Source of the DNA: Chloroflexota bacterium
GTDB taxonomy: Bacteria; Chloroflexota; Dehalococcoidia; Tepidiformales; Tepidiformaceae
Assembly: GCA_016234445.1 (NCBI GenBank)
Contig: JACRBT010000010.1
Location: 1-64,000, forward strand
Length of the DNA stretch: 64,000 bases
Reading direction: 5' to 3'
Shown piece after piece: positions 47,491 through 56,326 of the stretch (position 1 is the first letter of the stretch; every line of letters starts with the position of its first letter). The notes below the pieces were generated by a model. The model was not told where the DNA came from and made no database searches. It saw only the letters and a list, made by a program, of their open reading frames with translations. Made by a program: the position numbers and the translations under genes.

Positions 47491-47859
47491 ATGCGAGCGA
47501 CGAAAGCAGAACTGCCGCTGATGCTGGAGGCGGGGCCGTCACAGATCCGGGGGACCGACTGGGGTGGCATGCGCGTGGCGGTTGTCTCGGTGCCGGCAGG
47601 GACGGACTTCGGGCCGCTGCTGCGAGGGCTGCCGAACGACCGGTGCCAGGGCGCCCACTGGGGATACGTCCTCCAGGGGCGAATCCGGATCACGGATGCC
47701 GGGAACCGGGAGGAGATCCTCCAGGCGGGGGACTTCTACCACTTGCCGCCCGGGCACACGGGCCTGGCGCTGGAAGCCACGGAGTTCATCGAGATCGGCG
47801 AACCCGGCCCGCACCAGGCGTTCCTCGACCAGGCGCGCAAGAACATCGCCGCGATGTAG
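47491..47859 (+). CDS. Cupin-domain protein
   Basis: CQGAHWGYVLQGRIRITDAGNREEILQAGDFYHLPPGHTGLALE. Confidence 0.8.
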   Translation: MRATKAELPLMLEAGPSQIRGTDWGGMRVAVVSVPAGTDFGPLLRGLPNDRCQGAHWGYVLQGRIRITDAGNREEILQAGDFYHLPPGHTGLALEATEFIEIGEPGPHQAFLDQARKNIAAM

Positions 47860-47870
47860 ACCGGGCCCGG

Positions 47871-48542
47871 CTATGCCCCCCGGCGGGCGGCCCGGACCGC
47901 GGGGTTGACGGGGCTGAGCCGCAGCCACGATGGGAACCGGCGGACCAGGGCGCTGCTTCCATCCAGGGTGATGTCCCCTGACCGGAGGGCCGTGCCGAGA
48001 TCCTGGAAGCCCATCCAGACTGAGTACATCGTCCGGAGAGACGAGCGCATCACGATGTCGACGTCGAACCCGGGGTCGGTAAGGCAGACGGAAACGTCGC
48101 CCGGTTCGATGACGAGCCAGTACCAGGAACTCGGGTCGCTGAACTCGATCTGGACGACGACGCGGGGGGCGGTGGAATCGCCGGGCCGGTCGACCTGCCC
48201 GTGGATCCACCAGACGAGGAGGTCGGGGTCGAGGTCTTCTTCCGAGGGTTCGGGGAAGGCCCACCGGGCGCCCCATTCGGCCATGCTGAAGACGAGGGTG
48301 CGAAGGTCGAGGCCTGCCCGGGTGAGCTGGTAGCCGTCGTCCGTCCGTACAACCAGGCCGGAGGCGCGGAGGTGGGTGAGCCGCTTCACCAGGAGGGTCC
48401 GGGAGATCCCCGGCAAGCCCCGGGCGAGGTCGTTGAAGCGGCTGGTGCCGACGAGCATGTCGCGGAGGATGAGGATCGACCAGCGGTCACCCAGGATCTC
48501 GGCGGTCTTGGCGATCGGGCAGTACTGTGCGTACGGCTTCAT
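47871..48542 (-). CDS. HxlR-family winged-helix regulator with C-terminal SCP2-like domain
   Basis: CPIAKTAEILGDRWSILILRDMLVGTSRFNDLARGLPGISRTLLVKRLTHL. Confidence 0.87.
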   Translation of the reverse strand: MKPYAQYCPIAKTAEILGDRWSILILRDMLVGTSRFNDLARGLPGISRTLLVKRLTHLRASGLVVRTDDGYQLTRAGLDLRTLVFSMAEWGARWAFPEPSEEDLDPDLLVWWIHGQVDRPGDSTAPRVVVQIEFSDPSSWYWLVIEPGDVSVCLTDPGFDVDIVMRSSLRTMYSVWMGFQDLGTALRSGDITLDGSSALVRRFPSWLRLSPVNPAVRAARRGA

Positions 48543-48550
48543 GCGGCCGG

Positions 48551-49774
48551 CTAGAGTTTCGGCGCGGCGGCGACGGCAGGGGCGATCCCCTGTTCGCGGA
48601 GCTTGCTCGACGGGGTCTGGTTGCTGGGGGCGTTGTAGCGGGCGGTGTCGATGTCTTCCAGCTGGATCTCTCCGGCGAGGACGGCGCGCTTCCAGGCCTG
48701 GTGCTCGGGCTCGCGGTCGTGGAATTCGGGCATGACTTCGCGGGCAAAGAGTTCGAGGCTGCTGCAAATGTCCTCGTGGGTGTTCTTGCCGGCCTGGTTG
48801 AGGAGGATGACCTGGTCCACGTTCGAGGCTTCGAACTGCTTGAGGCGGGCGCGGATGGTGGCCGGGGAGCCGATGAGTCCGCTGGTGTTGGAGGCAGCCT
48901 TCTGGCCGGCCGGGGTGTCGCGCCACTGGAGGTACTCTTCCCAGAGGTTGACGGTGCCGGGGACCACGGGGCCGTGGGAGTTGTAGAACATGAGCGAGAA
49001 CTGGAAGAAGGTCCAGCCTTCGGCCTTCTTGCGGGCCTCTTCGTCGGTTGGGGCGCACATGAAGCCGCTGACGACGGCGATCGAGGGGTTGGCTTCGTAT
49101 TCGGCGAGCTTTTCGAGGCGCTTTGTGTAGCTGTTGTAGTAGGCGTTGACCCAGGCGGTCGCCGCTTCGGCGCTGACGAATTGGAAGCCGAGCGCGCCGA
49201 TGCCGCGGCGGCCGGCCATCTCGATCGTGTCGAGCTGGGAACAGGCGACCCAGAGCGGCGGGTGGGGCTTCTGGAGCGGCTTGGGGACGACGTTGCGGAG
49301 GGGGAAGTCGAAGTATTCGCCGTGGTACTCCCAGCCTTCGTCCTTGAACATGGGCATGACGCAGCGGACGGCGTCTTCCCAGACGGCGCGCTTGTCGCGG
49401 AAGCGGCGGTCGAAGGGGTGAAGTTCGGTGACGCTGGAGCCTTCGCCGATGCCGAATTCGACGCGGCCGTTGCTGACGAGGTCGAGCATGGAGACGCGTT
49501 CGGCGACGCGGGCGGGATGGTTTGTGGGGAGCTGGATAATGCCGTGGCCGAGGCGGATGCGCTTCGTCCGCTGGCTGGCGGCGGCGAGGAAGACTTCGGG
49601 CGCGGAGGAGTGGGAGTACTCCTCGAGGAAGTGGTGTTCGACCTCCCAGGCGTAGTCGTAGCCAAGGCGGTCGGCCAGCGCAATCTGGTCGAGGGCGTTT
49701 TGGACGAGGTGGTATTCGGTCTCCTGGGCCCAGGGGCGTGGGAGCTGGAGTTCGTAGAAGATGCCGAACTTCAT
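48551..49774 (-). CDS. LLM class flavin-dependent oxidoreductase
   Basis: MKFGIFYELQLPRPWAQETEYHLVQNALDQIALADRLGYDYAWEVEHHFLEEYSHSSAPEVFLAAASQRT. Confidence 0.92.
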   Translation of the reverse strand: MKFGIFYELQLPRPWAQETEYHLVQNALDQIALADRLGYDYAWEVEHHFLEEYSHSSAPEVFLAAASQRTKRIRLGHGIIQLPTNHPARVAERVSMLDLVSNGRVEFGIGEGSSVTELHPFDRRFRDKRAVWEDAVRCVMPMFKDEGWEYHGEYFDFPLRNVVPKPLQKPHPPLWVACSQLDTIEMAGRRGIGALGFQFVSAEAATAWVNAYYNSYTKRLEKLAEYEANPSIAVVSGFMCAPTDEEARKKAEGWTFFQFSLMFYNSHGPVVPGTVNLWEEYLQWRDTPAGQKAASNTSGLIGSPATIRARLKQFEASNVDQVILLNQAGKNTHEDICSSLELFAREVMPEFHDREPEHQAWKRAVLAGEIQLEDIDTARYNAPSNQTPSSKLREQGIAPAVAAAPKL

Positions 49775-49856
49775 GGGGGGGCCTCTCGCTGGCCCGGTGG
49801 GCGCCGGGCGGTGGTGGCGCGATTCTACGCGATGGCGGGGGCGGGCGTTGGCGCCG

Positions 49857-50279
49857 TCAGTCGAGGGGGTGGCGCCAGGTGAGTCCGGGGAAGCGGGCGA
49901 AGCCGCGGTCGGCGCTGATCCATTCGCAGCCGGACTCGATCGCGAGGGCGGCGAGGTAGGCGTCGGGGATGTCATTGCCGCGCAAGCCGCGACAGAGGGA
50001 GGCGAAGATGCCCCAATGGCGGCTGCGCGGGGCAATCGGCTTCGCGCGCGGGTGCCGCCGGAGCCGTTCGGCGAACTCCAGCGCTTCGCCGGTCGTGGAG
50101 GGAGTGCGGAACACTCGCGGATTCGTCACCACGCGGAGGAACCCGCTCAAGACGAGTTCGGAGACGCCGAACCCATCACGGTCCTGCAGGAGCCGCGTCA
50201 GCCAGTCGTGGTAGGCAGCATGCTCAGGGAGGTCAGGCCGGAACGCGTAGACCAGGGGGTTCACGTCCGGGAGCTGCAT
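49857..50279 (-). CDS. PIN-domain toxin, VapC family
   Basis: MQLPDVNPLVYAFRPDLPEHAAYHDWL..LRGNDIPDAYLAALAIESGCEWISADRGFARFPGLTWRHPL. Confidence 0.85.
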   Translation of the reverse strand: MQLPDVNPLVYAFRPDLPEHAAYHDWLTRLLQDRDGFGVSELVLSGFLRVVTNPRVFRTPSTTGEALEFAERLRRHPRAKPIAPRSRHWGIFASLCRGLRGNDIPDAYLAALAIESGCEWISADRGFARFPGLTWRHPLD

Positions 50280-50646
50280 CGTCGTCACCCTCCATGATCT
50301 CAAGCAGTGCTGAATTGTCGTCGATGTCGACGCCCTCCGGGAATCCGCCGCCGTCCCACCGAGGGAGGGAGGCCACGCCGGATGCGCCTGAGGCTGCATC
50401 TCCTTCGCCCTCCATGATTTCAAGCAGTGCCGAATTATCGGCGAGGTTGACGCCCGGCAGGAGCCCGCCGCGGGCCGTCGAGACGGGCAGCTCGTAGGCG
50501 GCGCGAGCTTTCTCCGCAGGGGCCGGCTCCGCCAGTGACTTGCGGAGCGCCTCTTCGATGACTGCCGTCAGGGTGCGGCGCGTGCGGACGGCGAGGAGCT
50601 TGGCTTCGATCACGAGGTCGTCGTCGAGGTTGAGGGTGGTACGCAT
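50233..50646 (-). CDS. VapB-like ribbon-helix-helix antitoxin with duplicated C-terminal motif
   Basis: MRTTLNLDDDLVIEAKLLAVRTRRTLTAVIEEALRK; overlaps the vapC-like start; NSALLEIMEG occurs twice. Confidence 0.83.
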   Translation of the reverse strand: MRTTLNLDDDLVIEAKLLAVRTRRTLTAVIEEALRKSLAEPAPAEKARAAYELPVSTARGGLLPGVNLADNSALLEIMEGEGDAASGASGVASLPRWDGGGFPEGVDIDDNSALLEIMEGDDDAAPGREPPGLRVPA

Positions 50647-50737
50647 ACCAGCAGATTAGCAGATCGGCAGCGATCCGCGCCACGGGGAAGTTGGCGGCGG
50701 GCGGCTCTGGTTCGCCGCGGGACGGTATACTCGCGGG

Positions 50738-50956
50738 GTGACGACGGCGAAGCACCCTTTGCGGGCACAGTTCGAGACCGAGCGGCGGCGGGCGGCGTTC
50801 ATGGCCTTCCTCCCGGCGACAGGGGCGGGGATCATCGCCTCCGACACGTGGCTGTCGCCGTGGATGGGCATCCCGGGCGGGCTGGCGCTGGGTGGATTCG
50901 CCTACGGGCTTGTCTGGGCCTACGAGTCGTGGATGTGGCGGCGGCACAATGGCTAG
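50738..50956 (+). CDS. Small membrane protein
   Basis: 72 aa, GTG start, two hydrophobic stretches, overlaps moaC start. Confidence 0.55.
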   Translation: MTTAKHPLRAQFETERRRAAFMAFLPATGAGIIASDTWLSPWMGIPGGLALGGFAYGLVWAYESWMWRRHNG

Positions 50957-51446
50957 CCGCGCGAAACCCGCCGCGGGGGCGCTCTCCCATCTCGACGAAA
51001 AGGGCGCGGCCCGGATGGTCGACGTCTCGGCGAAGGACGACACCGCCCGCGAGGCCGTCGCCGAGGGCTACGTGGCGATGCTCCCGGCGACGCTGGCGCT
51101 GATCCAGGCGGGGGGGCTGCCCAAGGGCGACGTCCTCGCCGTGGCCAGGACGGCCGGGATCATGGGGGCGAAGCGCACGAGCGACCTGGTGCCGATGTGC
51201 CACCCGATCGCGATCACGGGGGTGACCCTGGACCTCGCCCCCGAGGGCGCGGACCGTCTCCGGATCACGGCGACGGTGAAGACGACGGGGAAGACGGGCG
51301 TCGAGATGGAGGCGCTGACGGCGGTCGCGGTCGCGGCGCTGACGGTCTACGACATGTGCAAGGCGGTGGACCGGGGGATGCGGGTCGAGGGCGTGCGGCT
51401 GCTGGAGAAGCGCGGCGGGAAGACGGGCGAGTGGCGGGCGGAGTGA
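50949..51446 (+). CDS. moaC: Cyclic pyranopterin monophosphate synthase
   Basis: [64 protein letters not shown]. Confidence 0.95.
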   Translation: MASRAKPAAGALSHLDEKGAARMVDVSAKDDTAREAVAEGYVAMLPATLALIQAGGLPKGDVLAVARTAGIMGAKRTSDLVPMCHPIAITGVTLDLAPEGADRLRITATVKTTGKTGVEMEALTAVAVAALTVYDMCKAVDRGMRVEGVRLLEKRGGKTGEWRAE

Positions 51447-51453
51447 TGGCGGC

Positions 51454-51933
51454 ATGAGGCTGCCGTGGCGGCGGCGAACCCCGGCGTTCGAACGGCCGGA
51501 GCCCCCGCGGTCGGTGACGCTTGAGGCGGTGGGGTTCGTCCGGAACGCCGTGGCGAAACCGCGGCCGCGCGGCTGGGAGAACGTGGAGAGCGTCATCGAG
51601 ATGCTGCCGGAGCACGAGGCGCGGATGCGGGGGATCGACGGCTACAGCCACCTGCTCGTCGTCTTTTATATGGATGTTGCCGAGGGGGCGCCGGAGAAGC
51701 CGGAGACACTGAAGCTCGCGAGCGGGAACACGTACGGCATCTTCGCCACCCGGAGCCAGCTTCGGCCGAACCACCTGGGGGTGTCCGCGGTGGAGCTGCT
51801 GGCGGTCGAAGGGACGCGGCTGCGAGTGCGGGGGCTGGACGCGATCGACGGGACACCGGTGCTTGACATCAAGCCCTACCTGCCGGAGTACGACGCGGTC
51901 CCGGGGGCGCGGGTGCCGGGCGGTGGCACATAA
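51454..51933 (+). CDS. TrmO/TsaA (UPF0066) tRNA methyltransferase-like
   Basis: LEAVGFVRNAV..YSHLLVVFYM..GIFATRSQLRPNHLGVSAVELL..VRGLDAIDGTPVLDIKPYLPEYD. Confidence 0.88.
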   Translation: MRLPWRRRTPAFERPEPPRSVTLEAVGFVRNAVAKPRPRGWENVESVIEMLPEHEARMRGIDGYSHLLVVFYMDVAEGAPEKPETLKLASGNTYGIFATRSQLRPNHLGVSAVELLAVEGTRLRVRGLDAIDGTPVLDIKPYLPEYDAVPGARVPGGGT

Positions 51934-51976
51934 CGGTGGGAGCCGCCTACTATTGGGGCTGACAGTCGAATAGCCA

Positions 51977-52107
51977 GAGACCGCAGGTCCCGATGCGACG
52001 GCCCACCCGGGCCGGGGAGAATGCCGAAAGGCGCCTGCCGAGGCGGTACCCGGTGCGAACCATCGCGCGTTCGTCCCCTGTGTCCCTGCCTTGGCGGCAG
52101 GGATTTT
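51977..52107 (+). promoter_or_regulatory. Ribosomal protein L10 leader with intrinsic terminator (attenuator)
   Basis: GAGACCGCAGGTC..GCCTGCCGAGGCGGT pairs as in the L10 leader motif; then CCCTGCC-TTGGC-GGCAGGG-ATTTTT just before rplJ. Confidence 0.82.
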
Positions 52108-52136
52108 TCGTTCCTGGCCCATAGGAGGGAAGCCTC

Positions 52137-52667
52137 ATGCCGACCCCACGCAAGGTCGCGATGCTGGCAGAGATCAAGGACCGCATGGCGCGTGCCTCGA
52201 TCGCCATCAGCGCGGACTACAGTGGCCTTACCGTCGCCCAGATCACGGACCTTCGCCGCGCCCTGCGCCCGGCGAACGTGACCGTGAACGTCGTCAAGAA
52301 CACCATCGCCACGATGGCCGCCGCAGAGGCGGGCCGGCCGGAGATGGCCCAGATCCTCCAGGGGCCGACCGCCCTCGCTATTGGTTTCGGCGACCCGGTT
52401 GCGCCGGTGAAGCTCCTGACCGAGCACCTGCGCGTGAAGCGCATGCAGCTGACCATCCATGGCGGCTGGCTCGAAGGGAAAGTGCTGGACCGCGCCGAGG
52501 TGGAGAGCCTGGCGACGCTGCCATCGAAAGAGCAGCTGGTCGCCGATGTGGTGGGCAAGCTGCAGAGCCCGCTGTACAACTTCGCGGGGCTGCTGCAGAG
52601 CACGATTCGCAACTTCGCCGGGCTTGTGGAAGCGCGCGCGAACCAGCTTGAGGGCAGCGCGGCCTGA
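52137..52667 (+). CDS. rplJ: 50S ribosomal protein L10
   Basis: LAEIKDRMARASIAISADYSGLTVAQITDLRRALRPANVTVNVVKNTIATMA. Confidence 0.95.
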   Translation: MPTPRKVAMLAEIKDRMARASIAISADYSGLTVAQITDLRRALRPANVTVNVVKNTIATMAAAEAGRPEMAQILQGPTALAIGFGDPVAPVKLLTEHLRVKRMQLTIHGGWLEGKVLDRAEVESLATLPSKEQLVADVVGKLQSPLYNFAGLLQSTIRNFAGLVEARANQLEGSAA

Positions 52668-52709
52668 GCCGCCGGCCTTCGCCACCAGAGAACAACAGGA
52701 GTCCTTACC

Positions 52710-53102
52710 GTGTCCAAGATTGACGACGCCCTGGCCCTTATCGAAGGCATGACCCTGCTCGAACTCCGCGACCTGAACAAGGCGATCGAGGAGAAGTTCG
52801 GGATCACGGCGGCCGCGCCGATGATGATGGCGGCCGGCCCCGCCGCGGGTGGTGGCGCTGCTGCCGCCGCCGAGCCGGAAGAAGAGAAGACGGAGTTCAA
52901 CGTGGTCCTGAAGTCGTTCGGCGACAACAAGATCAACGTGATCAAGGCGATCCGCGAAGTGGTGAGCGGGCTTGGCCTGAAGGAAGCGAAGGACCTCGTT
53001 GAGGCCGCGCCGACGAAGGTCAAGGAAGGCGTGAACAAGGACGAGGCCGCCAGCATCAAGGCGAAGCTGACCGAAGCTGGCGCGACCGTCGACATCGAGT
53101 AA
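52710..53102 (+). CDS. rplL: 50S ribosomal protein L7/L12
   Basis: [64 protein letters not shown]. Confidence 0.97.
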   Translation: MSKIDDALALIEGMTLLELRDLNKAIEEKFGITAAAPMMMAAGPAAGGGAAAAAEPEEEKTEFNVVLKSFGDNKINVIKAIREVVSGLGLKEAKDLVEAAPTKVKEGVNKDEAASIKAKLTEAGATVDIE

Positions 53103-53131
53103 TCGGCGTCGGCCGCTGAGCGACGACGATG

Positions 53132-53160
53132 GAGGGCCGGCAGTGATGCCGGCCCTCTTT
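53132..53160 (+). terminator. Rho-independent terminator after rplL
   Basis: GAGGGCCGGC-AGTGAT-GCCGGCCCTC-TTT. Confidence 0.88.
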
Positions 53161-53171
53161 GGTGTCCAGAA

Positions 53172-53236
53172 GTGGCGGAGGCTGGCGCGGGGCATGGGTA
53201 GCAGTCGATGCGGCCACGGGGGGCCGCGGCTACCTT
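53172..53236. repeat. Family 1 palindromic repeat (1 unit) including the amidase stop codon
   Basis: ggaggctggcgcgg..gatgcggccacggggggccgcggctacc. Confidence 0.9.
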
Positions 53237-54552
53237 TCGATGGCGGCGGCGAGGGCGAGGGCGAGGTGGTCTTGCCAGGGTTTGGCGACGATTTGGACGC
53301 CGATGGGGAGGCCTTCGGGGGAGGTGGCGGCGGGGACGACGGCGACGGGGTAGCCGTTGAGGCTGTAAGGGAGCATGTAGAGGTAGGTCGCGCCGTTCAC
53401 GGGCGTCTCGTGGGGTGGGGCGGGGGTTTCGGCGACGGGGCAGATGATGGCGTCGAAGGGTTCGATGAAGCGGAGCATCGATGCGCGGAAGCGGTCCCAT
53501 TCGAAGAGGTTCCGGGCGACGCCGGTGGCGGTCAGGGGCTGCCGTGGGGCGCCGTCGCCGGTGGCGATGCCGGGTTCGGGGCTGGGGAGCCACTCGGTGA
53601 GGGAGGCGGACGAACTGGGCCGCCTCCAGTAGCCGATGGTGATGGGGAGCGATTCTTCGAGGCGCGGGGGCGTGGCGTCGACGACTTCGACCCCGGCGGC
53701 GGCCAGGATGGCGGCGGCGGCGCGGGTGGCGGCAACGGTCTCGACGGTCGGCGACGCGCCCGGCATCTCCGTGTAGACGGCGGCGCGCAGGCCTCGGAGG
53801 TCGACCGTCGACGGGTCGCCCGGGGCGAGCGGCACGACGCTGGCGTCGCGGTAGTCGACGCCGGCGATGACCTTGAGGGCGATGGCGAGGTCGGCGACGC
53901 TCCGGGCCATGGGGCCGATGACGGTGCGGGGGTCGGAGAGGGGGCTGGTGCGGGGGAAGTGGCCGGTGTTCGGGACAAGGCCGAAGGTGGGCTTGAGGGT
54001 GGCGATGCCACAGCAATGGGCGGGCCAGCGAAGGCTGCCGCCGGAGTCGCTCCCGAGGCCGAGCGGCGAACCGAAAGCGGCGATGATCGCGGCTTCGCCG
54101 GCGCTGCTCCCGCCGGGGGTGCGGGTGGGGTCGTGGGGGTTGTTGGCGCGGGGGTAGACGGCGTCGTCGTTGCCCGGTTTGGTCTTCCCGAGGAGGATGG
54201 CGCCGGCCGCCCTCATGCGCGCCACGGCGGTTGCGTCGCGGGCGGGGATGTAGTTGCGGCGCTCTTCGATGCCGGCCGCGCAGGGAAGGTCGTTGGTCTC
54301 GATCCAGTCCTTCACGGTGAAGGGGACGCCGTGGAGCGGGCCGGCGGGCTCACCGCGGGCGAGGCGGGCGTCGGCGGCGCGGGCGTCGGCAGGGGCGCCC
54401 TCGGCCCGGAGCTGGACGACGGCGTGGAGGGCCGGGTTCACGCGCTCGATCTGCGCCAGGTGGGCCTCGACGACGTCGAGCGCGGTGACCTGGCGGTCGC
54501 GGATGAGGCAGGCCAGGCGGTGTGCGGGTTCGGCGACGAGTCCGCCGGGCAT
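53230..54552 (-). CDS. Amidase (amidase signature family)
   Basis: GPLHGVPFTVKDWIETNDLPCAAG..GGSSAGEAAIIAAFGSPLGLGSDSGGSLRWPAHCCG. Confidence 0.93.
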   Translation of the reverse strand: MPGGLVAEPAHRLACLIRDRQVTALDVVEAHLAQIERVNPALHAVVQLRAEGAPADARAADARLARGEPAGPLHGVPFTVKDWIETNDLPCAAGIEERRNYIPARDATAVARMRAAGAILLGKTKPGNDDAVYPRANNPHDPTRTPGGSSAGEAAIIAAFGSPLGLGSDSGGSLRWPAHCCGIATLKPTFGLVPNTGHFPRTSPLSDPRTVIGPMARSVADLAIALKVIAGVDYRDASVVPLAPGDPSTVDLRGLRAAVYTEMPGASPTVETVAATRAAAAILAAAGVEVVDATPPRLEESLPITIGYWRRPSSSASLTEWLPSPEPGIATGDGAPRQPLTATGVARNLFEWDRFRASMLRFIEPFDAIICPVAETPAPPHETPVNGATYLYMLPYSLNGYPVAVVPAATSPEGLPIGVQIVAKPWQDHLALALAAAIER

Positions 54553-54564
54553 GGTGTGCTCCCC

Positions 54565-55206
54565 CTACCTGTGGTTGCCCCAGGTGTTCCAGTGGGTGAG
54601 TTCGCGCGCGGGCATGCGGCTGGCGGGCTTGAAGTCGTCGCCGGTGAAGTAGGCCACGGGGGTGAGGACGGCCTGGGTGACGTTTTCGGGGATGCCGAGG
54701 AGTTCGGCCGCTTCGCGTTCGTGGACGAGGTGCATGGAGGTCCAGGCGGTGCCGAGGCCGCGGGAGCGGGCGGCGAGCATGAACGACCAGACGGCGGGGA
54801 GGATGGAGCCGTAGTAGCCGGCCTGGGAGCCACGGGCGGGCGGTTTGCCTTCGAGGCAGGCGATGACGAGGGCGGGGGCTTCGTGCATGCGCTCGGCGAG
54901 GTAGGTGGCGGAATCGCGCACTTTCGGCTGCTGCTCGCGGCGGGGGTCGCCTTCGGGATACTCGGCCTGGGGGGTCTGAGCATAGTTTTCGAAGACGCGG
55001 CGGTAGATGTCGCCGAGGGCCTTCTTCTTGGCCGGGTCGGTGACGACGACGAACGACCAGCCCTGGCGGTTGGAGCCGGTGGGGGCCTGGAAGGCGATCT
55101 CGATGCATTCGGCGATGAGGGAGTCGGGGACGGGGCGGGCGAAGTCGAGGCGCTTGCGGACGGCGCGGGTGGTGGTGAGGAGGTGGTCGACGGTTTTCAG
55201 GTCCAA
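54565..55206 (-). CDS. Nitroreductase family protein
   Basis: TTRAVRKRLDFARPVPDSLIAECIEIAFQAPTGSNRQGWSFVVVTDPAKK. Confidence 0.92.
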   Translation of the reverse strand: MDLKTVDHLLTTTRAVRKRLDFARPVPDSLIAECIEIAFQAPTGSNRQGWSFVVVTDPAKKKALGDIYRRVFENYAQTPQAEYPEGDPRREQQPKVRDSATYLAERMHEAPALVIACLEGKPPARGSQAGYYGSILPAVWSFMLAARSRGLGTAWTSMHLVHEREAAELLGIPENVTQAVLTPVAYFTGDDFKPASRMPARELTHWNTWGNHR

Positions 55207-55410
55207 GTGGTCAGCCTCTGTGGGTGGTGGGTCTGGAGATTAGACCACAGGCCCGGCGAGCCCGCGCGGAGGTGGGGCGAAACCCCGAAAGACAGGTAGA
55301 CGGAGTCCGCGTAGACTGACGCGGGACTGCCGGAGGAGGGGTGTGCGGGGAGTCGTCAATGACTTTGCGCAGCCCGGAATCAGATCAAGTCCGACCGGTA
55401 CCGGATTCGT

Positions 55411-55428
55411 GGGCCTAACGGCCCCTTT
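55411..55428 (+). terminator. Short GC hairpin with T-run upstream of coxB; candidate terminator or attenuator
   Basis: GGGCC-TAAC-GGCCC-CTTTT. Confidence 0.55.
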
Positions 55429-55534
55429 TCTGGATGTTGCCGGGCGGGTAGATTGTGGTGGTTTTCACACACAGCACGCCTCTGCGGGTGGGCAGGAGCC
55501 AGCCCCGAGGGCGAAGCATTAGCAGGGGCTGGCG

Positions 55535-56320
55535 ATGAAGCGACATCTTGTCATAACCGCGATTATCTGGGCCATCCTCACTGCCATCGGCGAGGCGGGC
55601 GCCCTGGCCAACCTTTACCCGACGGTGGGGTCGAGCGAGGCCAAAGACTTCGACGACATCTTCAAGCTCCTGCTGTACATGGGCATCCCGGTGTTCACGT
55701 TCGTGATCGCGGTGCTTATCTACTCGATGCTGGAGTTCCGGACGCGGGGCGAGGGCGCCCCGGACAGCGACGGCCCGCCCTACAAGGGCACCGGGATGGT
55801 CCCGAAGGTGTGGATCCTGGTAACCGGGGTGCTCGCGATCGTGGTGATGATCAACCCGGGGCTGACGGGCCTGGCGAAGCTCCAGGACGACAAGACGGGC
55901 TACGGTTGGGGTTCGGTCGAGGCCGACATCGTGATCAGGGTGACGGGGCAGCAGTTCTCGTGGAACTACGAGTACCTGGACGAGGCGGGCGAGGTCGAGG
56001 CGACGGTCCTGCCGCTGCCGAACAACGAGATCGTGATCCCGAACCACTCGAAGGTGAAGTTCGAAATCAACTCGGTGGACGTGCTCCACTCGTTCTGGAT
56101 CCCCGCCTTCCGGATGAAGATCGACGCGGTCCCGGGGCGGACGACGTTCATCACGGTGGAGCCGAACGTGCTGGGGGACTACGAGACGGACACCGCCTAC
56201 CGGGTGCAGTGCGCGGAGCTCTGCGGGTTGAACCACGCGGACATGCGGACGCGGGTGAGGGTGGTTTCGGAGGACGACTACAAGAGTTGGCTTGAAAGCA
56301 AGAAGGCAGGGGGCAAGTAG
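55535..56320 (+). CDS. coxB: Cytochrome c oxidase subunit II
   Basis: GQQFSWNYEYLDEAG..DVLHSFWIPAFRMKIDAVPGR..RVQCAELCGLNHADMRTRV CuA site. Confidence 0.95.
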   Translation: MKRHLVITAIIWAILTAIGEAGALANLYPTVGSSEAKDFDDIFKLLLYMGIPVFTFVIAVLIYSMLEFRTRGEGAPDSDGPPYKGTGMVPKVWILVTGVLAIVVMINPGLTGLAKLQDDKTGYGWGSVEADIVIRVTGQQFSWNYEYLDEAGEVEATVLPLPNNEIVIPNHSKVKFEINSVDVLHSFWIPAFRMKIDAVPGRTTFITVEPNVLGDYETDTAYRVQCAELCGLNHADMRTRVRVVSEDDYKSWLESKKAGGK

Positions 56321-56326
56321 GCCGAG

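Noticed and set aside
53143-55299. 718-aa plus-strand ORF
   Set aside because: Antisense to clear amidase and nitroreductase genes.
55240-55530. Cobalamin or other riboswitch upstream of coxB
   Set aside because: Only a short GC hairpin plus T-run is clear; no conserved riboswitch core recognised by eye.
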